Source of the DNA: Eleginops maclovinus
Lineage: Eukaryota; Chordata; Actinopteri; Perciformes; Eleginopidae
Direction of reading: 5' to 3'
Length of the DNA: 64,000 nt
Assembly: GCF_036324505.1 (NCBI RefSeq)
Contig: NC_086366.1
Coordinates: 15,687,427-15,751,426 of the forward strand
Program-made: the position numbers and the translations under genes
Notes under the pieces: model-generated
Seen by the model: only the letters and a program-made list of their open reading frames with translations
The model's database searches: none
What the model was told of the DNA's origin: nothing
Shown: in pieces, positions 1-12,400 of the stretch
How the letters are laid out: the number at the start of each line of letters is the position of its first letter
Numbering within the stretch: position 1 is the first letter of the stretch

Positions 1-3000
1 TAACACAAATATAAAAAGATGTGAAATGGCAGATTCTCCTTCTTCTCAGCGTTACTTCCTCTCTCCTCTCATTATGTGAAGGAGGCAGTGACTCACTAAG
101 ATGCATCTGCTGTGGGTTTGCAGCTACAAATATGTAGGCAGCCATTCTTCATGTCAAGACACTTGCTGATAACAGTTTCATAAACAGTGTGCGAGATTGT
201 GTAGGCTGCCCTATTTTCTTGAAAAGCGCCATGTAGGCCATCGCATACCAGGGCAACATCCTTCTGTTCTGCTTCTGTCTCCTGACTTCAGAACAATATC
301 TCTCCCTTAAAGTGTGAGAGGTAGATGAACAGCGTTTTTTTAAATGTGTTTTGATGTAACTGATCAAAATGTGGTGTAAAGATGATTTCTACCTCATTCA
401 CATTTAATTCTATGTCTTATAACCGTAAACCTGAATCAGATGTTGTGTCCTGGCTTGACATTGTTCTATTTTTACCACCTGTGATACAGCACAAAGTGTC
501 AGTACTGTAGTTCCCACCAATTTCTCTCTGCCATAGACAATGAAACACACGGAGCTCTCTTAAAATCATGACCCTTTTTTTGTCTTGTCTTTTTATAGCT
601 ATTTAGGGCATTTTCAAAATAGTGCTTGCTATAAGAACACTACATCATTTCAAGTCTTTCAGATGAAAACAAAAACTCATGGCTCCTTTTATCAGGCAGG
701 AAGGCGGCTTTTAAAGCTTGCAGCTAGCCATCCTCTCACTCTTTAAAGTGAAGTACAACATGTCCCTTCACTTGAAAGACTCTCTCATGTCTGATGTGGT
801 ACAATCAGCAAGGTCATGCATTGTGCTGTGTACCATGTAACATTTTTGCATATTTTGTTTCTAGGAATCTCTGCCCTCCTTAAGAACCACTTAGCCAAAG
901 TATCTTAAAATACATACTTTTAACACAATTATTGGTTGACTGCGCGGCACAGCTTTGTTTTTCTGGTGTCCTAGGTACTATTACATTTACTCCTAATGCT
1001 TCAAGTTTGGTATAATTTGGTGACACACTTCTCATTTATACTTGCCAAACACCACTCCCCCCTAATGACACTCACTGTTTAAAACAGCACTCAATGTAAC
1101 CCTTCCCAACAATAAATTAAATTGCTCTCTGTGTAATATGTTGGCTCTCCTTTGGCAAGGTTATGGTGTCTACTACAGAGGAGATACAGCATGGGAGAGA
1201 TATAGTAGAGGCTTACAAAAACCCTGCCTGCTCACATTCTGCTGAGTCAGGAGGTTTTGTGGAAGTCAGTCAACAGCAACTCAGTGAGGCTACGAGCCAG
1301 AGGGGCTGGTGGGAAACTGCCGCTACAGCAGCGTCCATGAATCTACCAGTTAAGACCTGCTTAGGGAAGAGTTAAAACTGCCTCCTGTTAATTGGAGGGC
1401 TTATTTTAATGATGTGGCAAGACCTTAGAGGTGATAGGAGAGGCCTTATTTTTCTGCCTACATGCCCCAATGTTGTTGATTAATGCTTAGCACCCACATA
1501 CGTTATGGGAAGATTTTAGAGAACTGTTAGGAAGAGTTGAGTTTCACTTTATCAGGATATTCCTTCAGTTTGTTTACGGTACATAAACACAGGTGTAGTG
1601 ATAATGGAGTTGTGTAAAGAAAGGAAGTGATAGGGGATGTCTCTGTCTTCTCATGGATTCAAGGAAATGTAGAACACATTTCTAAAAACACAAGCAGGGG
1701 CAATATCTCAATACTTTTTTCAGTGTAATACGTGGACTGTTTTTTGTTGTAGTATATCAAGGAATATGGTAATGTGGCTGACAAAGTTGTCTGTTCAAAA
1801 TAAAACAAAATGTGGTTTTCTGTATGCCAGTTAGTTTAATAGGTTTATAAAGACAACATTATTTAGGAATTGGTCACCGCTGCTAAATCTGAAATCTGAA
1901 TCTTGAAATCTGAAACTTCTGTGAGGATTTAATATGTTCTCCTTTCCTCCGGCTGGCTCCATTTTACTTCCACAGTTCAACGGCTTGCAGTTTAGGTTGA
2001 TTAGTCTCTCTATATGGGCACACTTGCCAAACTTGAGACAACAGAAATAGGGAGGATTTTGTAAACAGCGCGAGGGGTTTGAAGGTCCTCCCCCAAATAA
2101 TTTGAGATACTGTGAGTCCTGCATTCCGGTGCATTTAAAATAATGAAATAAAAAGTACTTTGCAATCAAATGTTCATGTTAAATACTTTCCATTGTATTT
2201 TTAATTCTTAGAATACAAAATAATTATATATTTTACAGATGTCTAAAAATAACTTGAGTATTTATTTTCTCTGAGCACTCTCTCTTCTCTCTCTCTGTCT
2301 CCCACTCACTGAGGAGGATGAGGCATGAGCAGCTCTCATAAATTAAGCTGTTTCTTGTCTGACTTGAAACATGTCTTATTATTATCTAACTAAATACCTA
2401 CAAAATGATCTAGTTAATATTTTCATGTAAAACCAGTGAAGTTAATTTTTTATTGCTACAGATCAAAAAATGTGTGACTTTTACCAAAGAGCAAAAATAA
2501 CAAATCCTAGATTTTCTGACCCATTTGAGATTGTTCCATTTCTATGTGGAAACATTTTAGTTTCTGTGAAATGGGTAAGGAATTTACATCTTTGCATTTA
2601 ATCCTTTGGGAGATAAGGCTCGATGGATGTACTGTTCTTAAGATGCACATATTTAGTGTACATATATATATAAACTGGTAGAAAATCTGAACAGGGAACA
2701 GAATAAATGTATGCAAAATAATAGTGACCCTGGACATGTCCTGTAGCTGCAATCACAATCTTGACATTTCCTTGTGGAGTAACATACGAGTCTGTTTTGT
2801 TTCCTGCTAAAACATGTCAATGCCATCTATGCTAGAAAAGAATCTGATGTTCTTGTGAAACCATCCTATGAATTTGCAGCCTGACATGCATTATCACTCT
2901 AGCAGCTCCCGGCACTCTAGTATGATGTCATCGCAGATTACAGTCTGGGCTCAGTGGATTGTAGCCTTGAGAGTCACACGCGCTGCATCCCCAAGTGGGG

Positions 3001-3111
3001 TTGATGTCTGGCGGATTCATTTCATCGGACTCTTCCTCCCATCCTCCCATCTTCTCTAACGCCCACCCTCCCTCTTCTTTCCCTCCTACTCTTGTCTCTA
3101 TATCTATACAG
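1..3111. other. Non-coding stretch left of the first arhgap32 coding exon seen
   Basis: No exon with recognisable protein similarity was found on either strand. The stretch is AT-rich with a short CT-rich tract near 2276-2310. It is either the upstream region of arhgap32 or, more likely, part of a 5' intron, because a long pyrimidine tract ending in an AG at 3110-3111 (a good 3' splice site) directly precedes the exon with the first ATG. Short open frames here look like chance. Confidence 0.5.
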
Positions 3112-3136
3112 CACGCTTTTGCATTCAGGCAACATC

Positions 3137-3225
3137 ATGGAGGCTGGATGTGTGGTTGCCGCGGTGATTGAGAATGCTGCCTCAGGACCCCAGGGTGAAC
3201 CAGGAAGTGGTGACGTCCTTGAGGG
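3137..3225 (+). CDS. arhgap32: arhgap32 coding exon 1 in the window (start ATG)
   Basis: The ATG at 3137 opens a frame beginning MEAGCVVAAVIENAAS that ends two bases into a codon at a GTGAG donor and joins exon 2 in frame. A pyrimidine-rich tract with AG at 3110-3111 suggests the exon is spliced at its 5' side, so the true transcript start is further left. The frame is also open upstream of the ATG as far as the acceptor, so a longer N-terminus cannot be excluded. The sequence does not resemble the human N-terminus I know. Confidence 0.6.
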
Positions 3226-3390
3226 GTGAGTAGCTGCATTTCATACCCTAACAGATATATCTTTAAAACCATGTAGTGTATGTTTGTGTGAGTGTGTTTG
3301 CCTTTTGAATGAGATGAGTGAAAGTAGGAGTGGTCTAATGATCCTTAAAAATGACCCTGTTTTGCAGAGTAAAACAGAGAGAGAGTAAAA

Positions 3391-3450
<60 letters not shown>

Positions 3451-6400
3451 CACTGCATTCGTCCGAAGCTTACTGCATTACCTATTATTTTAAATTGCAA
3501 CTCTGTTTTTAGCGCTGTCACTGTGGATCACATAAATGATACTGTGTGTCCGTCTTCCTAGCCTGCTCATGTCCTGATCTCATCACGCTGAATCACTGTG
3601 ACAAATCCAAGGCCTGTCTCTTTTCCCTCTTTGTTGCTCATAAAAGTTTAGCTACATGAACCTTACCCTCCTATCCTGAATGCATTGAGTCACATTTCAA
3701 GTGAAGTTTTTCTGTGACACTCCCTTGTGGGTGGATTGCCTTTATGGGTCTCTGAATAGATGAGCTTTGCTCTCCTGAGCACATTTATTTAAAAACTACA
3801 AATCTTATATGAAAACCCCAGATTACATGGATGTTAGCAATATGTCATGCCACCTAACTAACTTTTGTATGTGTGTGTTTCTGCAGAGATGGCCTACCGT
3901 CTGCTGATCTGGACAAAGATGATGCCTTACCTAAAGCCACCAACAATAATCCTCCAGAAGAGAATCAGCCACAGGAGACATCCACTGCCATGGTACACGC
4001 ACGCACGTGCGCACATATGACTCTTATTCATCACTTGTGTTAGCATCACTAAATTATAATCACACACGTCACCCATGATTTATTTCCATGAGGGTGTGTA
4101 AGTTGTGTAGGTGAGTCACACCATGATGTCACACTTGCGACTACTGACTCTCATGTGAGAGTCAGTAGTCGCAGTGATGAGGGTGAGAACAGGTGTAACA
4201 CTGCATTAAAGGATGTCCCACCTTCAGGTTGAGATGGATGTGATGTTTAGGAGAAGTGATAAATGTGATATGAAAATATTATAACAGACCAGTGATGTCA
4301 TCTCCTCTTCCCTTCAGTTTACTTCTGGTTACTCCAGTTCAATGTTAATATCCTGCACAGCGCTCTTTATTTACATGTTCTCCTCCGCAAAGCTTTACCC
4401 GCCAGTTTTTAGAATTCAAGTCTCTTGGATGAGTGACAATTCATCTGCAGCTCTTCAAATGTACTTTCAGCACACTAGTTTGTTTTTGTGCATGTACGCT
4501 TTAATTTTGATTTTCAAATTATATATCATCCTACACATCCATTCAAAACAAACAAAACCAATTTAAAACTGTAAAAAAACAACAAACATAATCAATATTT
4601 ATAACATTATAATTTAAATATGTATAATAATAATAATAATAATATTATTGTAATTTCTATCAAATAATGAGATTTGCTGACCTTATCTACTATAACATCG
4701 CAAAATAGAGCTTGAATAATATCTAACATAACATATATACCATAATGTTAGCACAACATAACATAGCTTTACAATCCGGTATGACATAAGCATGAATTAG
4801 CCAAACACAAATTATCATGGCATATTGGAATAATGGAAAGATATATAGTTTAACCGTTGCATAGCCTAGTATAACTCAAAATTAGTATACAAAAACAAAA
4901 AAATGGCCTTAAACCAATAACATAACATGAGAAAGAACTAGCATGATATTAGCGTAAAATAAGAGCGTAGCAAAACATTAGCATAACATTGTTATAAGGT
5001 AAGCATAATGGCATTAACATAACAAACACAAAGATGTACAACTCACTTTACGCAAATTGTTTTGATATGTCAGGCTTCTACGTTTGTGCTTTTCATTTTT
5101 GCAGCACAGCATCTGTTTCATAGTGATCAACATCATTGGTTATGACTGTGATCTCCATCAGGTGTACGGTGACTGACTGAAACTCTGTGACGTGTTCTCT
5201 CTCTGTTTGGCAGGTGAGGAGTGATGACATCAAAGAGCACCCAGCCGAGCCCCTCCTGCGCTCCTGTGTTAGCACGGCTAGCATGAAGGTCAAGAACATG
5301 AAGAAGTAGGTGCTCCCTGTGACAGTGTAGCTGCTATTATGGGCTGTAAAACAGGGCTGTTATCCAGGCCAGTGAAATGAAGACCTAATAAATGACGGGC
5401 GCGGTAGAGACAGACTAGTCAGCCCGCTGCCTCTCTAACCCTGTTCCCTCACACATAGGCCTAATCTCTCTTTCTTTTCCCTCTATTGCTTAGCTTTGCT
5501 TTTCTCTCCACCATGGTGTCAGTGTGTTGAATACTGATGAGGGGCTGTTGTGCTGTGTGTTTTTAGGCTTACGTTCCCAAGAGGTCACTTCCCCACGTTG
5601 GCAGAGTGTGCTCATTTCCACTATGAGACTGTTGACTTTGGCAACATTCAGGTGAGACCTGAAATAACTTACACTGTGACTTCTTCAGCAGAGAATTACT
5701 TTGTTTAGTAATTGAGTTTTTGGCTCGTGTACAGTGGCCACTTTGATGAATTGCCACTGAAATGCACCATTCTTGAAATGCAATGTGGCAGTCAAATCAA
5801 TATGCCTGTTTCTCTTTTCTTAGACAGGACCACCCAGTTTATTGCGTTTTCCTTATTTGTCCGGAAATACCACATCACATTGTCATTTTAATCAGGAGAT
5901 CTATGACATATTAATTTGCCAACAATAATACCTAATCATGGACAAATCATTATGTTTTCAATGTGACAGAAGGAATAAGTCCCATTCCTGTTAAAGCCAT
6001 GATCAGTGTGTTAATCCTCTGCATTACAGTATATTAATGTCAGACTCATCAGACCTGTAAACCTGGGATCCAGGCGTATTAGTCTCATGTTGAGTCATGA
6101 TGTCAGCTGGAGATGATGACTCATTTTCAAATTTGAAACATGTTCGGGTAAAACCAAAAGGATTGTGAGAATGTGTTGTTACCGTTTAATGAAGTTGGAG
6201 ATAAATTCTATATTCAAAATGACTTTTATAATACTGTATGCAAACTTTTTGGGGGATATTTTAGTGCTGAAAGAGACACTGGGAATGTCAATGCTGCTCT
6301 GTCTGTATGTGATTTGGTCCTACACTATTGTGCAATTGGAAATATCCCAACAACTATTGGATATATACCAAAAGATGAATCCTAATGACTGGATTACCAC

Positions 6401-9400
6401 TGGTGAGGTGTGGTTCATAGTACAATGTGTCCATAACTATTTGATTGTCAAAATGTTCACCTCTGGGTGAGTTTTGTTAAGTTTTAGTTCTTTCAAAAGA
6501 GTAAAACTAGTAACAGTCCAGTATGTTTGGTGTTAATTAGCAACTGTTAACCCATACCATGCCAAACTAAGAAGGCAAACATGGTTAACAAAATACCTGC
6601 TAAACACCAGCATGTCAGTCATTGTTAGCATACTGAATTAGCAATTTGCTTAAAGCTTCACTATACCAAAGCACAGCCCACAGTGCCACTAGCATGGCTG
6701 CTGACTTTTAATCTTTAAAAAAAGATGTTTATGGATATGAATACTCTAATCATCCAAAACATGATTTTGACTTGTTATCTAAAAACAATATATACGTTTA
6801 TTAGAGGCAATGAAGCAGTAGTTAAACCTCAGTGTAGTTCAGTTTGGTTGCCAGCAGAGTGCAGCAGTCGTCTCTCTGAAGCTGCCAATGGAGCTTAACA
6901 CAGAAGAGAGCTTGAGCAGTGCATGCACGCAGAGGGGCTGAATCCCCACATGCAGGTTAATGGACAGTGTGGCGGACTGGATGGGTCTTAAATCCCTGGA
7001 AGCTCTCTCTGTGTCTCTTTTTGTGTATATGTCCTGCTGTGGTTGCCATGCCATGATGTGATGGCTCCATCAGCAGAGTAGAGGCAAGTAAATCAGCACC
7101 ACAGTTTCAGTGACCTTGAAAAGATCCACAGGGAGAAGAGATGCTGAGCTGAGCTGGAAGAGAAATATTAGTCTGGGGACTCACTGACACTGAGAGCTGG
7201 CTGCACATTTACCAACACACAGTGGGCTCTGCAATCACATCTATTCTGTTATTATTGTTAAATATTTCTACGTTTTTTGTTTTTTTGTTGCGTATCTCAT
7301 GATGCCTTTGCCTGCATCTGGGTTCACAGACTGTGGTGGAAGAAAGGCAGGGTAGTGATCAGTCTCATGTTTCCTAATCACAGAGTAGCACAAGGACAGC
7401 AGGCTGCCTCCGTCTGCTGCCTCCCGACTGATTTCTCTCCAGATTAGCCCCAGTCTCGCCTTGAGTGTGGAATGAATGATTTGAAATGAATAAGGCTTGT
7501 GTATCTATCTCGTGCAGCTTCCCCTCCTTATGATGGATGAGCATGTGCATCTCTGTGTGCCGGTCGAGCCCATTTAACGCCATCCCCCCCTCCCCCTTTG
7601 TCACTGGAGGGAAGAGACTGACTAGAGAGGGGGGAGGGCGACGGAGACAGAGTACAGGAGAGGGAGGAGGGGGAAGCGATGGAAAGAGGGAGGCAGGAAG
7701 GGGGGTAAGACACACTGTGGCAAGCATCCTCTTTTGAATATGTTCTGCTTTGAATAGAGCAGTTAGCGCATGGTGATCCAACGCTCTGTGAATGAGCAAT
7801 TTAAGGTGGCAGGGGACGGCACACAGGCGAGTAAGGAGCAGCATTTAAACTCTGCTGCCCCTCAGCCAACATTTGTCTGTTTGGAGGAGCTCACTGAGGT
7901 CCAGGACTGTGGCTGCACACAAAGAGAGAGCCACTTCCTCCAGCCGCGGATGGATATCTGAGATGCCTTTAGTGGCAGGTAAACCCAAACACTGGGATTT
8001 TTGTGTATTCATTTGTGCTTCTAGGGCTAGATTTTGTGTAAATATATGACCTAATTCAGGCAGGGGTTGATATCCCTGCTGTATTAGCATGTCTTACATT
8101 ATTTTGAAAGGTATACTCTTGAAAGTGTGTGCATCTCAGAGGATGTGATGCTCAGCATGCTTTCAATAGAAACTTTCAGATTTTCTCATGTTTCTTTTTA
8201 TTATTTTTCATTTTTATCAAGCTAAAGATTTTTTCTGTGAAAAAGGGATATTTGGTGATCTTGCCTTTGCCCTCCTGACCCCCTTCAGTACTTAATTCAA
8301 GTCCTTAGCTCAGGCTATCATTTTATACAAATCCTTGCAGTGAATTAGAGCTTCTCCAACATGACCTTTTCTAGAACAAATGTCTCATTCTGTGTTAGTC
8401 AGTCTGGTTTGCTGTATTACTGTTTAGCGGTAACTAGGTCGCTGTGTGTTGTGTAACAGACTATGTGGATGAGTTTCTTACAGTTATAAATAACGAAAAC
8501 TTCCCTCAGCTTCCAAGGCCTTTGAAGTCTCTTCTACAGTAATGTCTATCAATGTATTCCCAAACTCCTGCAAGGCTTTGATCTTTTCAATTTTGGGTCA
8601 TATAGACTATAGAAATCTGTGCTAAATCTACACTGCGACCAAATGCTGATGTCTAGCTAGCAGTTTATGCATTATATATGTCATACTGCAGGATTCTTGA
8701 TGAAGTAAAAATATAAATCATCGCCATGTTGGTTCCACAGGAGAAAACTGATTATTTCCCAAATAAACATTATCATGAAGGTTGGCAAATTCCTGTTATT
8801 TTCTACTAAAACAATCTTTTTTTTTTTAGGCATTACTTCCCATAATTCTCTATTACCCTACTTTTAAAGGTTTGTGTACTCCTAACCACTGCTCAGTGTA
8901 AAAGTGGTTTTACTATTTAATGGAAAATGCGGTTTGGACACGGTGTTCCTCTTGTATATCAGGTCACATAATAAAAGGTAGTTGTATTATAAGCATCCAT
9001 TATTCATCAACACGTTGGCTGTCTCACTACTGACGCTTCTGTCTCTCTTTTTTCCTCCGGTCACAGTTGGCTTTTGAAGAGGGGCAGATTGAAGGACCGA
9101 AGGCTGGTCAGGACTCAAAAGAGCCGGTCTTTCTGGTCCAGGTCACCTGCCAGGTACTATTACCTACTGCATTTGAATTATAGACTCCAACAGAGACACT
9201 TTTGCAAAATGTCAGGAAAACAGGGGACAATTGTCAAACAAACAACTATAGTATAGATTCAGTAAAAACTGAAAATCCCATGGGAATCAATTTTTTTATT
9301 TGAATTTGAAAAACTGTTGGTAGGAGAATCGACACCCTATCGAGTGAATAACTGAAACTAGCTTTCTCCTCAATCTTACAACATTTCTTTTTGTGTCTGT

Positions 9401-12400
9401 TTCTCAGGGTCGTAGCTGGCTGGTAACCAGATCCTATGAGGACTTTCGGGTGCTGGACAAACATCTGCACTTGTGTATCTATGATCGGCGTTACTCCCAG
9501 CTCACCGAGCTGCAACGATACGACACATTGAAAGACACTGCTGAGGTATCAAAGAGGTCCAACTCCAGTATCTGATATCTCATAGTAATTATTATTATCA
9601 CAGATCAGAAACAATACCTCATCAAAACTTTTCATCCTTTAACTGATAATGAAATTAGTCTGTTCTGTCGCATGAAGTGTGGAATATTGCACTTAAATTG
9701 CCAGACTTACTCAATCTTGATACTCTTGTGTCTTCATTCAGTCTGTTACCAAGATGCTGGCCACCTACCTGTCCAGATTCTCCGCCATTGCTGACAACAA
9801 GATCAACTGTGGACCAGTGCTAACATGGATGGAGGTATCTTTTTTATCAGCTGTTTATTTACTCTCTATATTATAACCCCCAGTTATATCTATATTTTAT
9901 TTTATTTTATATTTAAACAAATGAGTTAAAGCAACAGTTGTACATTTGTGGGAAGAAAGTTGTTTGCCAATTTAAAGATGTGTATAAATTTCAGGGGCTA
10001 TGTAAAGAAAATTATCAAAGAGCGAAGGACTTGATTTTCTGGATTCAAACTTAACTATTCTACTCCTCATAAAGGAGCCTTATTATGCTTTTAGGTTTTT
10101 CCCTTTCCTTTTTATATGTTGTATAGGTTTTTGAGCATGAAAATAAGCTAAAAACGTGTAAAATGTTTAGTGATAGGTGGTTTAAAGGTGCAAAATGGAA
10201 TGCAGTGTTCATTTATTGGGTCTGCTTTAAAGTAATTAAAACTGGACTAGAATGTGAATTTATGTGTCTCATCTTTGGGGAAATAAGTGCTGTATCAGAG
10301 TTTGATTCACACAATATAACTGTATTTGCTAGGCAAGCCAGAAGTAATACCAGGAAAAATACACCAAACAAACATCTTGTGTAAAATATTATATTGCTAT
10401 TTGCTACACATGTGATACCTATATCCCTCCTTATATTTAAAATAGAGCAATAGCAGCCAATTCTCCCTCCGTAAAGTTTGGCCAACATGTTTAACTCTTG
10501 CAAAAGGTATTACTTTAAATGTTACTACTGGTGTTTTTTTACAGATTGAAAACAAGGGGAACCATTTGTTAGTGTCTGAAGAAGCCTCAATCAATGTCCC
10601 TGCCATCGCTGCCGCCCACGTCACCAAGCGCTACACAGCCCAGGCCACGGACGAGTTGACCTTTGAGGTAACCTCTCTTATATAAGACAACATAATCTTG
10701 CATTAATCAATCATTTTTTCATCTTTGGGCCGACATACTTTTACTTTGCTTTCAGTACGTATGTCTGATCCTGATGTGCTCAGCTGTGATCACACTTTAT
10801 TCTCATCACCAAACTCTTTGTGACTCAGGTGGGGGACATTGTGTCAGTCATAGATATGCCTCCCAAAGAAGACACAGGCTGGTGGAGAGGGAAACATGGA
10901 TTCCAGGTAAATCATCTGCTGTGCTGCATTCACTATTATGTTTTATGACGGCATTGCGAGAACAACTTTTCTGCTCTTCCAGTGATGAAACCACAGTAAT
11001 TTAAAGTCACAGTGAAACAGAGGTCGCGGCATCTTAAGCCTCACTTGTGACGTGTTTCCCATTGAATCAATGTCTGGATTGGCTTTGGGTACGAGAAGGG
11101 TTGATTGAAATCCTATGGATTGGATTGGAATGGTAATATGTGGGCAAATACAGTCTGTTGGTAAACTATAAAGAAACATGGAGCTAAGGATCTGCTAAAG
11201 GCTGTTGGCCTTTACAACACTGATCCCATGTTGTTAGACAAGGAGGAAGAGCAGGATTAAGCTGATATATTAGATCTGAACCACATTATTACTAAGCGTA
11301 AATTAAGTTTATATCAGCTTATTGTCAAGTTCTTTCATATACAGTATTATAGGCAGGGTAAGCTAGTGACATACATTTATGTGACCACCGCCAAGTCAAT
11401 AATCATTTTCAGTCTAACAATAGAACAATGAAGCTAGTTTATCACTGTCGTTGAGTGACGCCCTGAGATGCTTTGCACAATAAGAACGTAAACCAGCTGT
11501 TCTCAGCCTGAGGCTGCTTGTACCCTCATGCCTACTGACATATTTCTGAACCCTCGCCCTGCTACAGTCTGCCTACCAAACACCCCCACTGGTCCTTTGA
11601 AATGTATAGTTTCTCCCCATCTCTGCCTTCCTTTACCCTGCTTATCCCCTTCTCTCTACCTGCAGGTTGGTTTCTTCCCCTGCGACTGTGTTGAGCTGAT
11701 AAATGACAAGATTCCCCCCAGTGTTCAAAGCTCCGTGCCGAAGCCAGGTACTCTTCAGTGTGTCCGACCTTCTGTGTGATGATTTATTTTAGGTCTTGCA
11801 TTGAGGATGTGAGACAGATTGTTTTAAAGTGGCTGTTATGTGACTTTGTGTGTGTCTTCTTAATCAGTGTGTAAGAAGCATGGGAAGCTGGTCACATTTC
11901 TGAGGACTTTTATGAAGTCTCGCCCGCCGCCCCAGAAGCTGCGGCAGCGCGGTATCCTCAGAGAGAGAGTGTTCGGCTGCGATCTGGGGGAATATCTCCA
12001 CAACTCCGGACATGAGGGTATATTTTCCCGACAATTGCTCCTCTTTTTTCCCCCAACTCTATTGTGTATTTCTTACCTGCTGGCAGTTCACACAGAAATG
12101 TTTCACAAGGGATTACCCAGTGAGTCTGCTGCCTGTATAAGGGATTTGTGAAACATTGCTGGGATGTTTCATGTGAATTGAGTAGGTGGTGTGAAAAACC
12201 TGCCAGCAAGACGGGCTGTTTTTTGCATAGATTCTTGTAGATTTGCAAAAAGCTGTGTCTTTACCTCTGTATTTTCAAACATGTGTTGCTGTTAGAGTTC
12301 AACCATTTATGTCATGTCATGTTAAACAGGATATTGGATTAAAGCTACATGTGTTCCTCTGACCCATTCAGACCTCATGCAGCAACAATCTAATTTATCT

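Noticed and set aside
7374..7844. 156-codon open frame on the minus strand in arhgap32 intron 4
   Set aside because: It is mainly the translation of a pyrimidine-rich tract (Pro/Ser/Leu), with no known domain.
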